Shown piece by piece: positions 52,291-62,438 of a DNA stretch of 64,000 nt. This DNA is from Desulfovibrio sp. ZJ209 (GTDB taxonomy: Bacteria > Desulfobacterota > Desulfovibrionia > Desulfovibrionales > Desulfovibrionaceae): positions 620,001 through 684,000 of the forward strand of contig NZ_JAAKEJ010000001.1 in assembly GCF_011039135.1 (NCBI RefSeq). Reading direction: 5' to 3'. The notes beneath the pieces were generated by a model. The model was not told where the DNA came from and did no database searches. It was given only the letters and a program-made list of their open reading frames with translations. The stretch's first letter is position 1. Each line of letters begins with the position of its first letter. Position numbers and translations under genes: made by a program.

Positions 52291-53988
52291 ATGGATTGGT
52301 TGGTGCACATCTTCAGGGCCAACCCCGTCATCCCCATTTTCTTGACGCTCAGCATCGGCTTCTGGCTCGGACAACTCAAATACAAGTCGTTCACCCTTGG
52401 CCCGGTGGCGGCCACCCTGCTGGTGGGCGTGGTCATCGGGCAGATGCAGATCCAGATCCCGGAGATCGTGCGTTCCATCTTCTTCATGCTGTTCCTGTTT
52501 TCCATCGGCTACAGCGTGGGGCCGCAGTTTTTCATGGCCTTCAAGGGACATGGCCTCAAGCAGGTGGCCTTTGCGCTCTTGGAGGCTGTCATCTGCGCCA
52601 CAACGGTCATCGTGGCCGCGCGTATCATGGGCTATGACATGGGCGTGGCGGCGGGCCTCTTCGCCGGCTCGCAGACGGCCTCCGGCTCCCTCGGGCTCAC
52701 CACCGAGACCATCCGCGGCCTCATGATGGATGCTGACAAAAAAGATTTTCTCCTGTCAATGATCCCGGCGAGTTATGCCGTGACCTATGTTTTCGGCACC
52801 ATCGGCTCGGCGTGGTTCCTTTCCAATATCGGGCCCATGCTCCTTGGGGGCATGACCAAGGTGCGCAAGGAGATTGAGGAGATCGAGGCCGCCATGGAGG
52901 ACGGCGAATTCCAGGCCGAGCCCGGCTACATGCTGGCCGAGCGGGCCGTGTCCTTCCGCGCCTACCGCGCGGAGAGCGCCTTTTTTGACCGCCCGCGCAC
53001 CGTGGCCGAAATCGAGAAGGAATTTGCGGACAGGGGCTTGCGCCTCTTTGTGGATCGGTTGCGCATCAGGGGGGAGATCCACGACCCCGCCCCTGCGCTC
53101 CGTGTGCGCAAGGGGGATATCGTTGTCCTCAGCGGGCGCCGTGAGGTCATCGTTGACGACGGTCAGGCTATCGGCCCCGAAGTGGCCGATCATGAGCTCC
53201 TGAGCTTTGGCGTGGAGAACCTGCCCGTCACCATCGCGCAGGGCAAGGTGGCGAAGATGACTTTCGGCGAGCTCAGGCAGCAGCCCTTCATGAAGGGCGT
53301 GGTGGTGCGCAGCCTGACCCGCAACGGCGTGTCGCTGCCCGGGCGCTCGCGGACGCGGCTCCAGCGCGGGGATGTCATGACCCTCGTGGGCCTGCCCGGG
53401 GATGTGGCCGAGGCCGTGCAGGAGATCGGCTATTCCGACCGCCATACCCAGGCCACGGACATGATCTTTTTGGGCTTCGGCGTGGCGCTCGGCTGTTTTG
53501 TGGGCGCCCTAAGCGTGAAGATCGGCGGGGTGCCCGTCTCCATCAGTACCAGCGGCGGCACCTTGCTCTCGGGCCTTTTCCTGGGCTGGCTGCGCAACCG
53601 GCGCCCGTCCTTTGGCCGGATACCTTCGCCGGTCATCTGGCTGTTTGACAAGCTCGGGCTCAACATGTTCATTGCCGTCATCGGGCTCACGTCCGGCGCG
53701 ACCTTCATCCACGCGCTCAAGGAATTCGGTGTGGGCCTTTTCGTCACGGGCATCGTCTGCACCCTGCTGGCCCTGACCATCAACATCTTCATCGCCCGCA
53801 AGATTTTCCGCTTCACCGCGCCGGAGACACTGGGCTGCGTGGCCGGCGCCCGCTGCGGCGTGGCCTCCATCGGCGCCATTCAGGACGCCCTTGACAGCAA
53901 CCTGCCGGCCATCGGCTACAGCGTCACCTATGCGGTGGCCAATCTCGTGCTCGTCTTCTCGAGCCTGCTTGTGCTGGCATTTGCATAA
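52291..53988 (+). CDS. AspT/YidE-family transporter with TrkA-C domains
   Basis: 565 residues from the ATG at 52291 (GTGGAG upstream). Two membrane halves (about residues 1-180 and 390-565) each contain the AspT-duplication motif: GVAAGLFAGSQTASGSLGL and TLGCVAGARCGVASIGAI. Between them is a soluble part with two TrkA-C-like RCK domains, with LRVRKGDIVVLSGRREVI and TRLQRGDVMTLVGLP. The family includes the aspartate:alanine antiporter AspT; without a decarboxylase gene nearby, substrate is uncertain. Single-gene unit ended by the hairpin at 53993. Confidence 0.87.
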   Translation: MDWLVHIFRANPVIPIFLTLSIGFWLGQLKYKSFTLGPVAATLLVGVVIGQMQIQIPEIVRSIFFMLFLFSIGYSVGPQFFMAFKGHGLKQVAFALLEAVICATTVIVAARIMGYDMGVAAGLFAGSQTASGSLGLTTETIRGLMMDADKKDFLLSMIPASYAVTYVFGTIGSAWFLSNIGPMLLGGMTKVRKEIEEIEAAMEDGEFQAEPGYMLAERAVSFRAYRAESAFFDRPRTVAEIEKEFADRGLRLFVDRLRIRGEIHDPAPALRVRKGDIVVLSGRREVIVDDGQAIGPEVADHELLSFGVENLPVTIAQGKVAKMTFGELRQQPFMKGVVVRSLTRNGVSLPGRSRTRLQRGDVMTLVGLPGDVAEAVQEIGYSDRHTQATDMIFLGFGVALGCFVGALSVKIGGVPVSISTSGGTLLSGLFLGWLRNRRPSFGRIPSPVIWLFDKLGLNMFIAVIGLTSGATFIHALKEFGVGLFVTGIVCTLLALTINIFIARKIFRFTAPETLGCVAGARCGVASIGAIQDALDSNLPAIGYSVTYAVANLVLVFSSLLVLAFA

Positions 53989-53992
53989 GAAA

Positions 53993-54018
53993 AGCGCGTT
54001 CCCTGAGGGGAGCGCGCT
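53993..54018 (+). terminator. Hairpin terminator after the AspT-type gene
   Basis: AGCGCGTTCCC pairs with GGGGAGCGCGCT (11 pairs) five bases after the TAA; the following T tract is weak. Confidence 0.6.
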
Positions 54019-54033
54019 CGTGGTTTCCTCGAG

Positions 54034-54060
54034 GAAAGCGCCCCGCATGCGGGGCGTTTC
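54034..54060. terminator. Terminator between convergent AspT-type gene and pyrG
   Basis: GAAAGCGCCCCGC pairs with GCGGGGCGTTTC; TTTCTTCAT follows on plus and GCTTTCCTC on minus, so it can serve both genes. Confidence 0.7.
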
Positions 54061-54077
54061 TTCATATCTTATGCGCT

Positions 54078-55760
<1,683 letters not shown>

Positions 55761-55894
55761 TCAACCGGGGAAGAATAAACCATGTCGCGCGCCTTGGCTA
55801 GTCATTTTGCCGGTCCGCCGGCTGGCGGGGGTGCGATTGCGAGCTTCGCCGGACGAAGATGTGGGCGACGCCGATATGGGTAACATGCAAGACA

Positions 55895-55918
55895 AAACTT
55901 GCCCCCAAAGTTGCCCCC
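55895..55918. repeat. Tandem 12-mer repeat downstream of tmRNA
   Basis: AAACTTGCCCCC and AAAGTTGCCCCC lie head to tail (11/12 identical). On the minus strand they read GGGGGCAACTTT-GGGGGCAAGTTT, about 110 bases past the tmRNA 3' end. They resemble integrase arm-site arrays near tRNA/tmRNA attachment sites. The rest of the 55722-56028 gap holds the ssrA terminator and the pyrG leader, and no supported ORF. Confidence 0.45.
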
Positions 55919-55970
55919 TTTTAGTGGCTGCCAACGATTCTTAGCGCAAACCAATGGGCGACAAAAGCAG

Positions 55971-56003
55971 AAAAACCCGCTCTGCTCAAGGCATTGCGGG
56001 CTT
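55971..56003 (-). terminator. Terminator of ssrA
   Basis: On the minus strand CCCGC (55996-56000), a 15-base loop, GCGGG (55976-55980) and a TTTTT run, 26 bases past the tmRNA CCA. Confidence 0.65.
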
Positions 56004-56028
56004 TCTTGAACCGTGTTGAGAACTTTCT

Positions 56029-56407
56029 TGGTGGAGGCGGGGGGAGTCGAACCCCCGTCCGCGAACACTCCGCGCGAAGCGTCTACAGGCATAGATCAGG
56101 TTTGAATCTGACCGTGCTGGTGGCCCCTGATCAGGCGCAGCACGGCGGGCTCGCCGGTGACAATCTCGCGGAAAACCCCGGTGAACACCAGTTTCCGCCA
56201 GCCTGATAAGTGTCGCCCGGAGGGAATATCAGGCGTCCTCCCCCCGGACGTGACCGGCTATGCGGTCAGGTTGCCGCGCTGACTAGGCAGCGTAGGCGTA
56301 GTCGTAATCGTTGTTGGCAATTACTGTTTTGCCGCTTTTTACGAGGCCAGCGGCGCCTCGGCCTGCAACTCCGGTTTCCATATCCACGTCGAAACCAGTG
56401 CGCCCCC
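56029..56407 (-). ncRNA. ssrA: Transfer-messenger RNA (tmRNA)
   Basis: 379 nt on the minus strand. The 5' arm GGGGGCG pairs with CGCCTCC before the encoded ACCA end. The 5' region has the usual ACTGGTTTCGACG and the 3' T arm GGGGGTTCGACTCCCCC. The resume frame 56316-56283 encodes the proteolysis tag ANNDYDYAYAA followed by TAG. GC-rich pseudoknot stems follow the tag. It rescues ribosomes stalled on broken mRNAs with SmpB (not in the window). A promoter and terminator flank it. Confidence 0.97.
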
Positions 56408-56416
56408 GTGCCGTGC

Positions 56417-56445
56417 ACAATAGGGACTTAATGCCCGCCTGGCAA
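56417..56445 (-). promoter_or_regulatory. Predicted promoter of ssrA
   Basis: Minus-strand TTGCCA (56440-56445), 17-base spacer, TATTGT (56417-56422), placing transcription start at or near 56407. Confidence 0.7.
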
Positions 56446-56447
56446 GC

Positions 56448-56951
56448 TCAGCGGACATAAAAATGTGAGAGCGCCCCCTTGAGGCACATGTGGTAGCGGC
56501 CGAGCAGGGGCTCCTCGTCGCTGTCGGCGCCGGCCTCCATGGCCGCATGCGCCCGCCGGGCCACCGCGATGCCGTGGGTGAGCAGGGCGAGGCGCGCGAG
56601 CTCCCGAAAACGCTGGTGGAGCTGCGGCTGGCGGGAAAAGATGGCGCAGACCTTGTCCGCGTCGTCATCCTCGCCCTCCACCACGAGCTTGCCCTCCGGC
56701 GAGAGGAAGATGTGCAGCCTGTGGTCCGGCGTAAATTTTTCTTTTTCAAACTGGCGCTCGAGCAGCGAAACGAAGGTCTCTTGCAGGCCGTCGAGCTGTT
56801 CTTCAAGTTCCGGAAGAAGTTCCGCGCTTTGGTTCATGAATTCCCGCAGGCGGGCCTTGACGGGATCTGGAGAGGCTGGGGGGAGGCAGTCGGGGATGGC
56901 GGAGCGGGCTTGGGCGGTGAGCGGTGTATCGCTGTTCCTCAAGTGTACCAT
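56448..56951 (-). CDS. Hypothetical protein with coiled-coil segment
   Basis: 167 residues if begun at the ATG at 56951; the open frame extends to an ATG at 57110 (220 residues) and the start is uncertain. The conserved-looking core has EFMNQSAELLPELEEQLDGL, probably a coiled coil. RLHIFLSPEGKLVVEGEDDD follows, and then a helical C-terminus with several histidines and HMCLKGALSHFYVR. It looks like an unnamed Desulfovibrio protein; no function inferred. AT-rich palindromes (for example TTTCTAGAAA near 57134-57143) lie upstream in the gap before recN. Confidence 0.55.
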   Translation of the reverse strand: MVHLRNSDTPLTAQARSAIPDCLPPASPDPVKARLREFMNQSAELLPELEEQLDGLQETFVSLLERQFEKEKFTPDHRLHIFLSPEGKLVVEGEDDDADKVCAIFSRQPQLHQRFRELARLALLTHGIAVARRAHAAMEAGADSDEEPLLGRYHMCLKGALSHFYVR

Positions 56952-57316
56952 CTCCGCAAGGTGGTTCCGGCTTTCGCTATTCACAACATCCTCCAGGGCA
57001 GGTATCGCATGGGGTTTGCCCTCCGGGAGCCCGGAAACCCTGCTTTTGCGCGGGGCGGCCGAATTTTCCTCGGGGTGGCAACGCCCGTGAGAAAGCAAAA
57101 GCAATGCCAAAAATGCGTCTGGATCTCTCTTAGCAGAAAATTTCTAGAAAATATCGTGAAAAAATGGAGGAAAGTGCTTGAAATCAAGTTCCCGAGCGCC
57201 CGGGGAGAGATGGAGAGGCTAGGCTTCGGCGTCTTTTTGACGGGGAGGACAGCTGGATTTTGCCGGCCCGCTCCCTCTGGCAGGCAAAAATTTCCAGTCG
57301 CCGGCAGGGGGACGTT

Positions 57317-58915
57317 TCACTCAAGAAGGGAATGCGCCACGGCCTCGCCCTGGCTGCCACCGCCAGCCATGCGGGCGAGCTCCTGGCGGCGCCCTTCCGC
57401 ATCCAGCGGGGCACAGAGGGTATAGGTGGCCGCATCGCGCACCACCTTGCTGATCTGGAAGTGCCGCTCAGCGCGGGCCGCGAGCTGCGGCCAGTGGGTG
57501 ATGAGCAGCATCTGGTGACTGTCCGCGAGGGCTACCAGCCTGTCCGCCAGCTTGTTGAGGGTCATGCCGCCCACGCCCGCATCCACCTCATCAAAAATAT
57601 AGGTGGCGTCTCCCTGGTCGGTGCGCAGCCCCGCCAGGGCCAGCAGGAAGCGGGAGAGCTCGCCGCCCGAAGCGATTCGGTCGAGCGGCTGCGCCGGCTG
57701 GCCCGGGTTGGGCGCCCAGAGGAGGCGCCCGCGCTCGTCGTTGATGCCGGGCCAGAGCTCATGGGGGGTGAATTCCGGGATGACCCGCGCCCCTTCGGAA
57801 AAGCCGAGCCCGCGCAACTGCTCCTCCAGATTTTTGGCAAGCCCGGTGGCTGCCTCCCGGCGCAGGGGCACGATACGCGCCACAACGGCGCCAAGCTCTT
57901 GCACAAGCCGGGCTTCCTCCTTGTTCAGGCGCGAAAGATCGAGCGAGCAGACATCGAGGAAGGAAAGGTTTTCGACAATCTCCTCGCGCATGGCGAGGAT
58001 TTCGGGGAGTGTGCGCTTCAGCTTGCGCTTGAGCTGCGCCAGGAGGAAGAGGCGTTCCTCCACCTTGTCGAGGTCCACGTCAGTGTCGACCGCGGGCTGG
58101 CGGCGCAGCTCCCCGGAGAGGTGCGAAAGCTCCTGGCGCAAGGCGGCCGCAGCCTCGGCGGCGGCCACGGAGCGGTCATCGCCCTCGCGGCCCATGCGCT
58201 GGGCGAGGCGCTCGAATTCCGCCAGCAGGTCAAGCAGGCCCGGGCCGTCCTCGCCATGCAGGAGCAGCAGGGCGCGTTCTCCCTCCTCGCGCCTTGCCTC
58301 CGCGTCGCGCGCCTGTGCGCGCTGGGCTTCAAGCCGCTCCTCCTCGCCCTCCTGCGGCGCCACCTTGTCGATCTCCTGCTGCTGCATTTCCAGAAGGTCG
58401 CGGCGCTCGGCAAGGCCCTCCTGCCGGGCGCGCAGGGTATCCCGTTCTTCCGCAAGGGCGCGCAGTTGCGCGACGAGCCTGTCCCGTTCCTCGAGCAGGG
58501 CCGGCTCCGGGAAGGCATCATCAAACAACCGGGCCTGGAAGGCCGGCTGGAGGAGCTTCTGCTGCGCGTGCTGGCTCGTATGGCTCACGAGGCGGCTGCG
58601 CAGCTCGCGCAGGCTCTCCTGCGAGCTCAGGGCATCGTTGATATAGAGGCGGCTGCGGCCACTTTCCGCCGCCAGTTCGCGCCGCAAGACCAAGTCCCCG
58701 TCTTCCAGCGCGAAGAGCGCCTCCACTTGCGCCCGCTCGGCGCCCGGCCGCACCATGTCCGCGCCAAGCCTGTCGCCCAGCAGAAAGCCCAGGGCCTTGA
58801 GGATAAAGCTTTTCCCGGCGCCGGTCTCGCCCGTGAGCACATTGATGCCGCGGGCGAATTCCAGCTCCATGTCCTCGATGAGGGCCAGGTTGCGGATGCG
58901 CAGATATTCCAGCAT
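57317..58915 (-). CDS. recN: DNA repair protein RecN
   Basis: 532 residues from the ATG at 58915; the longer open frame upstream is antisense to nothing useful and reads through the permease region. Walker A is in NVLTGETGAGKSFILKALGFLLGDR. Long coiled coils occupy the middle (LRALAEERDTLRARQEGLAERR). The C-terminal ABC half has the signature RIASGGELSRFLLALAGL, Walker B TYIFDEVDAGVGG and LITHWPQLAARAERH. It is an SMC-like ATPase for double-strand break repair. It lies 56 bases after dppC on the same strand. Confidence 0.93.
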   Translation of the reverse strand: MLEYLRIRNLALIEDMELEFARGINVLTGETGAGKSFILKALGFLLGDRLGADMVRPGAERAQVEALFALEDGDLVLRRELAAESGRSRLYINDALSSQESLRELRSRLVSHTSQHAQQKLLQPAFQARLFDDAFPEPALLEERDRLVAQLRALAEERDTLRARQEGLAERRDLLEMQQQEIDKVAPQEGEEERLEAQRAQARDAEARREEGERALLLLHGEDGPGLLDLLAEFERLAQRMGREGDDRSVAAAEAAAALRQELSHLSGELRRQPAVDTDVDLDKVEERLFLLAQLKRKLKRTLPEILAMREEIVENLSFLDVCSLDLSRLNKEEARLVQELGAVVARIVPLRREAATGLAKNLEEQLRGLGFSEGARVIPEFTPHELWPGINDERGRLLWAPNPGQPAQPLDRIASGGELSRFLLALAGLRTDQGDATYIFDEVDAGVGGMTLNKLADRLVALADSHQMLLITHWPQLAARAERHFQISKVVRDAATYTLCAPLDAEGRRQELARMAGGGSQGEAVAHSLLE

Positions 58916-58971
58916 AGGTTCACCCGAAAATACGTTGCCCGGGGCGGCACGGCTGCCCGGCGCGTCCCTGC

Positions 58972-59808
58972 CTATTGCGAGAGGCGCGGGTCCAGCAGGT
59001 CGCGCAGGCTTTCGCCCACCAGGTTGTAGCCCAGCACCGTGAGCAGGATGGCGAGGCCCGGATAGACGGAAAGCCAGGGCGCCGTCTCGATGGTGGCCTT
59101 GCCCTCCATGAGCATGTTGCCCCAGCTGGGCATCGGCGGCTGCACGCCCAGGCCGAGAAAGCTCAGGCTCGACTCCACGAGGATGGCGCCCGCGATGCCA
59201 AGGGTCGCCGTGATGAGCACCGGCGCCAGCGCATTGGGCAGGATATGCCGCATCAGGATATGCGGCGTGGAGGTGCCGGCCAGCCGGGCCGCGGCCACAA
59301 ATTCGCGCTCGCGCAGGCTCAGGGTCTCGGCGCGCACCAGGCGGCACACGCCCATCCATGAGGTCAGGCCGATGACAATCATGATATTGGTAAGGCTCGG
59401 CTCCAGAAAGGCAATGACCGCCAGGATGAGAAAAAAGGAGGGGAAGCAGAGCATGATGTCCACGAGGCGCATGACGGCTTCGTCCACCCAGCGGCGAAAA
59501 TAGCCGCTGATGAGCCCGAGCGTGGTGCCGATGCTCACGGAGATGCCCACCGCCACGAAGCCCACCCACAGCGAGACGCGGCCGCCATAGAGCAGGCGCG
59601 AGAGAATGTCACGCCCAAGGCGGTCGGTGCCGAGCCAGAATTCCGCCGAAGGCGCCTCGAGCACATGGTCGAGATGTTCGGCGTCGGGCGGGTAGGGCGC
59701 GAGCCATGGCGCCCCGAGCGCGGCCAGCGACATGAAGATCACGATGCCGAGCCCGAGGGCCAGCATGCCATTGCGCCCGAGAAAGCGGCGCACGGAGGCG
59801 CACATCAT
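58972..59808 (-). CDS. Peptide ABC transporter permease (DppC type)
   Basis: 278 residues from the ATG at 59808 (GGAGGCGG). Six predicted helices. [30 protein letters not shown] is the DppC/OppC signature before the permease core. The EAA loop is [25 protein letters not shown], and it ends with [30 protein letters not shown]. It forms the inner-membrane channel with the DppB-type protein, whose gene overlaps by 4 bases. No ATPase gene is adjacent. Confidence 0.9.
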   Translation of the reverse strand: MMCASVRRFLGRNGMLALGLGIVIFMSLAALGAPWLAPYPPDAEHLDHVLEAPSAEFWLGTDRLGRDILSRLLYGGRVSLWVGFVAVGISVSIGTTLGLISGYFRRWVDEAVMRLVDIMLCFPSFFLILAVIAFLEPSLTNIMIVIGLTSWMGVCRLVRAETLSLREREFVAAARLAGTSTPHILMRHILPNALAPVLITATLGIAGAILVESSLSFLGLGVQPPMPSWGNMLMEGKATIETAPWLSVYPGLAILLTVLGYNLVGESLRDLLDPRLSQ

Positions 59809-60851
59809 TGGCCGCCTCCGCTGCGGATGCGGGGGTCGGCGAGGCCGTAAAAGAGGTCGGCCAGAAGGTTGCCCGCCAGCGTGAGCACCGCGCCGAGCAC
59901 AAGGTTGCCCATGATCATGGTGTAGTCGCGCGCCATGACCGCGCTGTAAAAAAGCTGCCCGAGCCCGGGCAGGGCGAAGATGGACTCGATGATGACGCTG
60001 CCGCCGATGAGCCCGGGCACGGAGAGCCCGAGGAGGGTGATGACGGGCAGAAGCGCGTTGCGCAGGGCATGGCGCAGGATGACCTGCCGCGGCGAGAGTC
60101 CCTTGGCCCGGGCGGTCAGGATATAGTCCTGCCGCAGCACCTCCAGCATGCAGGCGCGCATATAGCGGGACATGCCGGCGAGCGAGCCCACGGTATACAC
60201 CGTGATGGGGAGCACCAGATGGCGCGCGAGGTCGCAAAACTTGCCCCAGGGGCCCAACCGCGCATAGTCCATGGAAGTGAGCCCGGAAATGGGGAGCCAC
60301 TGGAGGTCGATGCCGAACCAGAGCATGAGCAGGAGCGCCAGCCAGAAGGAGGGCATGGCGAAGCCCAGAAAGACGAGCACCGTGACCGTCCGGTCGAGCA
60401 GGGAATTGCGCCGGCATGCGGAGAGGATCCCCACGGGAATGGCGATGAGCAGGGTGAGCACCAGCGAAATGGCGTTCATGGAGACGGTCAGCGGCAGGCG
60501 CTCGAAAATCTTGTCGAGCACGGGCCGCGCGTCCGCGGACATGGAATTGCCGAAATCGCCGTGCAGAAGCCGGCCGAGCCAGTCGAAATACTGGACGTGC
60601 AGGGGCTTGTCGAGGCCGTAGAGCGCCTCGAGCTGCTGGCGCGCCGCCGCGCCGGCGAGCGGGTTGAGCGTGGTCTCCATATCCGTGGGCGAGCCAGGCG
60701 CGAGGTGGATGACCCAGAAGGAAATGAGCGTGATGCCCCAGAGCACGAGGAGCATCCAGAGCAGTTTTCTCCCGAGCCGCAGCAGGGCGGCAAAAAGCGG
60801 CGTGCCGGGCAGCATCGCCGGGGTGAGGGCAGGGGAGAGCGGTCCGTTCAT
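59805..60851 (-). CDS. Peptide ABC transporter permease (DppB type)
   Basis: 348 residues from an ATG at 60851; a TTG at 60869 is possible and neither has a clear Shine-Dalgarno. The N-terminal helix [28 protein letters not shown] and [24 protein letters not shown] are typical DppB/OppB blocks. The EAA loop [30 protein letters not shown] contacts the ATPase. It imports dipeptides, oligopeptides or metal chelates. It pairs with the DppC-type gene; the orphan binding protein at 41929 is a candidate partner. Confidence 0.9.
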   Translation of the reverse strand: MNGPLSPALTPAMLPGTPLFAALLRLGRKLLWMLLVLWGITLISFWVIHLAPGSPTDMETTLNPLAGAAARQQLEALYGLDKPLHVQYFDWLGRLLHGDFGNSMSADARPVLDKIFERLPLTVSMNAISLVLTLLIAIPVGILSACRRNSLLDRTVTVLVFLGFAMPSFWLALLLMLWFGIDLQWLPISGLTSMDYARLGPWGKFCDLARHLVLPITVYTVGSLAGMSRYMRACMLEVLRQDYILTARAKGLSPRQVILRHALRNALLPVITLLGLSVPGLIGGSVIIESIFALPGLGQLFYSAVMARDYTMIMGNLVLGAVLTLAGNLLADLFYGLADPRIRSGGGQ

Positions 60852-60894
60852 GCGGCGAACATGGGGCAACCACGCGTGCAGCGCGGGCGCCCGT

Positions 60895-61419
60895 TCAGGC
60901 GGTGCGCGTCATCCATTGGCCCATGTCGGCCACTTCCTTCGGCCATTGCGGCGAGAGCCGCAACTTGAGGAAGCGCGCGTAGAGGCCGTCCAGGAGCGCC
61001 ATGCAGGTTTCCATGAGGTAGATCTTTTCAAGGAGCAGGGCGTCCGGATCGTCATCGGCGTCGCCCTTGTCGAGCTTGGGGGTGCGCAGGCTTGCGATGG
61101 AAAAATCCTCGGCCCGGAGGGTGAACTGGAAGGCCATGTCATCTTTTTCAAGGCGGATGAGCGCCCGCGTGACCTTTTTGCCGGTGCCGAGGCCGAAGCG
61201 CGCCTCGCGCAGGGGCGAGAGAGAGCCCGAGACCGAGGCCGTCTCGCGCGCGTCGCCCTGGCCGCCGGCCACCACGATGCGCTGCTCCATGGAGACGGCG
61301 AAGGGCTGGCCGTGGATGTCGGTAAAGGCGCCGGGCGCGGTGTCGCTCTGGTACCAGAGCCAGGTGAGAAATTCCTGCCCGAGGATGGCGTCGGTCGAAT
61401 CGGAGGACGGCAAGGTCAT
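60895..61419 (-). CDS. RdgC C-terminal-like partner protein
   Basis: 174 residues from the second of two ATGs (61419), spaced 6 bases from GGAGG; 61422 is the other. The N-terminus [20 protein letters not shown] and [14 protein letters not shown] resemble the later half of RdgC-like proteins (EFLxWLW...QRI). The rest has [20 protein letters not shown] and [20 protein letters not shown]. It begins 10 bases after the RdgC-like gene, so the two likely work together on duplex DNA. The assignment rests on motif resemblance only. Confidence 0.5.
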   Translation of the reverse strand: MTLPSSDSTDAILGQEFLTWLWYQSDTAPGAFTDIHGQPFAVSMEQRIVVAGGQGDARETASVSGSLSPLREARFGLGTGKKVTRALIRLEKDDMAFQFTLRAEDFSIASLRTPKLDKGDADDDPDALLLEKIYLMETCMALLDGLYARFLKLRLSPQWPKEVADMGQWMTRTA

Positions 61420-61429
61420 CATCTCCTCC

Positions 61430-62056
61430 CTATGCGTCCTGGGACGCGAATTCCGTGGCCTCCAGCCGGTCAAGGCGGAGCAGGGCGTCCTCGTCGAGCA
61501 TGCCGACGGCCAGGGTATAGGGCGTCAGCTGGTCAAGGCGCAGGTCAAAGGTCTGGAGGAACTCCTCCATGAAGAGGTCGATCATGCCGCTTTGGGTGGA
61601 GGCGAACCAGACCTCGTTTTTCTCCAAAAGCCAGATGACATTGAATTCACCCGGCACCGGCAAAAAACGCTGCCGGAGCCGGAGATGCACCCGTTCCTTG
61701 ATTTCTTTTTTGCGGTCGCCGGAAATGAAGTTCTTGCCGCGGGCGCGCTGCTCAGCCAATTCCTGCCGCAAGGCAAGCGCCACATATTTGCGGATGACGG
61801 CAGCCGGTATCCGGCGATTGTCAACACGAAGGGAAAAGACGAGATAGTTGCCTTTTTGCGCGGGGGCTTCGTTCCATTCGGTATCGAGAAAATCCTCAAA
61901 GCTGACCCAGCCTTGGGCGTGCATTTCCGGCAGGTCGTCGATATCGACGATGGCATGTTTGCGCAGCCGGTCGGGAACTTCGCGGATGAGCTCGTCCGTG
62001 ACTGGGTCAAGGATGCGAAAACGGGTGAAACTTACGCTGGCGTTGGCAAAACCCAT
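61430..62056 (-). CDS. RdgC-like recombination-associated protein (N-terminal part)
   Basis: 208 residues from the ATG at 62056 (AAGGAAG). GFANASVSFTRFRILDPVTDE starts a beta-rich domain. GWVSFEDFLDTEWNEAPAQKG, DNRRIPAAVIRKYVALALRQ and KKEIKERVHLRLRQRFLP follow the order of RdgC (tool-like exchange of G-W, I-P-x-x-V-I-K and K-E-x-x-x-x-L-L-P-R/Q-x-F). RdgC forms a ring around DNA and antagonises RecA in E. coli, where it is one 303-residue protein. Here the homologous region ends early and the following gene may supply the remainder. Confidence 0.6.
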   Translation of the reverse strand: MGFANASVSFTRFRILDPVTDELIREVPDRLRKHAIVDIDDLPEMHAQGWVSFEDFLDTEWNEAPAQKGNYLVFSLRVDNRRIPAAVIRKYVALALRQELAEQRARGKNFISGDRKKEIKERVHLRLRQRFLPVPGEFNVIWLLEKNEVWFASTQSGMIDLFMEEFLQTFDLRLDQLTPYTLAVGMLDEDALLRLDRLEATEFASQDA

Positions 62057-62316
62057 GGGTCTTCCTTTCAAGAGCCTTCCTTAAAAAAGGAGGCAGGATG
62101 GCGGTGTGCACGGCCGGGCTCGAGGCAAGTACTCAGGCCCGGCGCCTTCCGGCGCCATGCGAGCAGCCTCAAAATATCCTTTGCGGGCGGCAAGCCGTGC
62201 GCCTGTTGTACGTCAGAGGCTCGCTTACGGCAAGGGGCGTTCAGGCGCCCATGGAGCGGACGAAGAGAACCGGCTGTTGGCGGGCAGCAGGGCACCCTCT
62301 TCAGGCGCACCTCTCA

Positions 62317-62344
62317 TTGTCCCATAATGATAATTATGTAAACT
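62317..62344 (+). promoter_or_regulatory. Promoter with Fur-box-like palindrome in its spacer
   Basis: TTGTCC (62317-62322), a 16-base spacer CATAATGATAATTATG, TAAACT (62339-62344). The whole spacer is the inverted repeat CATAAT-GATA-ATTATG and matches 13 of 19 positions of the classical Fur consensus (ATAATGATAAT is exact). In such a GC-rich genome this AT block stands out. It precedes the pseudouridine synthase by 95 bases. The remaining 62057-62316 part of the gap shows only the rdgC-like leader and no supported ORF. Confidence 0.5.
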
Positions 62345-62438
62345 AATAATGCTGAAAAACCTTTATCCGGCGTAGCCCTTGACGCGCGCCGGCGCTTCGC
62401 GCAGCATGGCGCCAGTCATAACCGCATCGGAAAGCTGC

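Noticed and set aside
55802..56092. A 96-codon minus-strand ORF
   Set aside because: It starts inside the tmRNA and crosses the ssrA terminator; not a gene.
58916..60873. Long minus-strand frames joining recN or dppC to upstream sequence
   Set aside because: They read through the permease genes in a wrong frame; the true starts at 58915 and 59808 restore family lengths.
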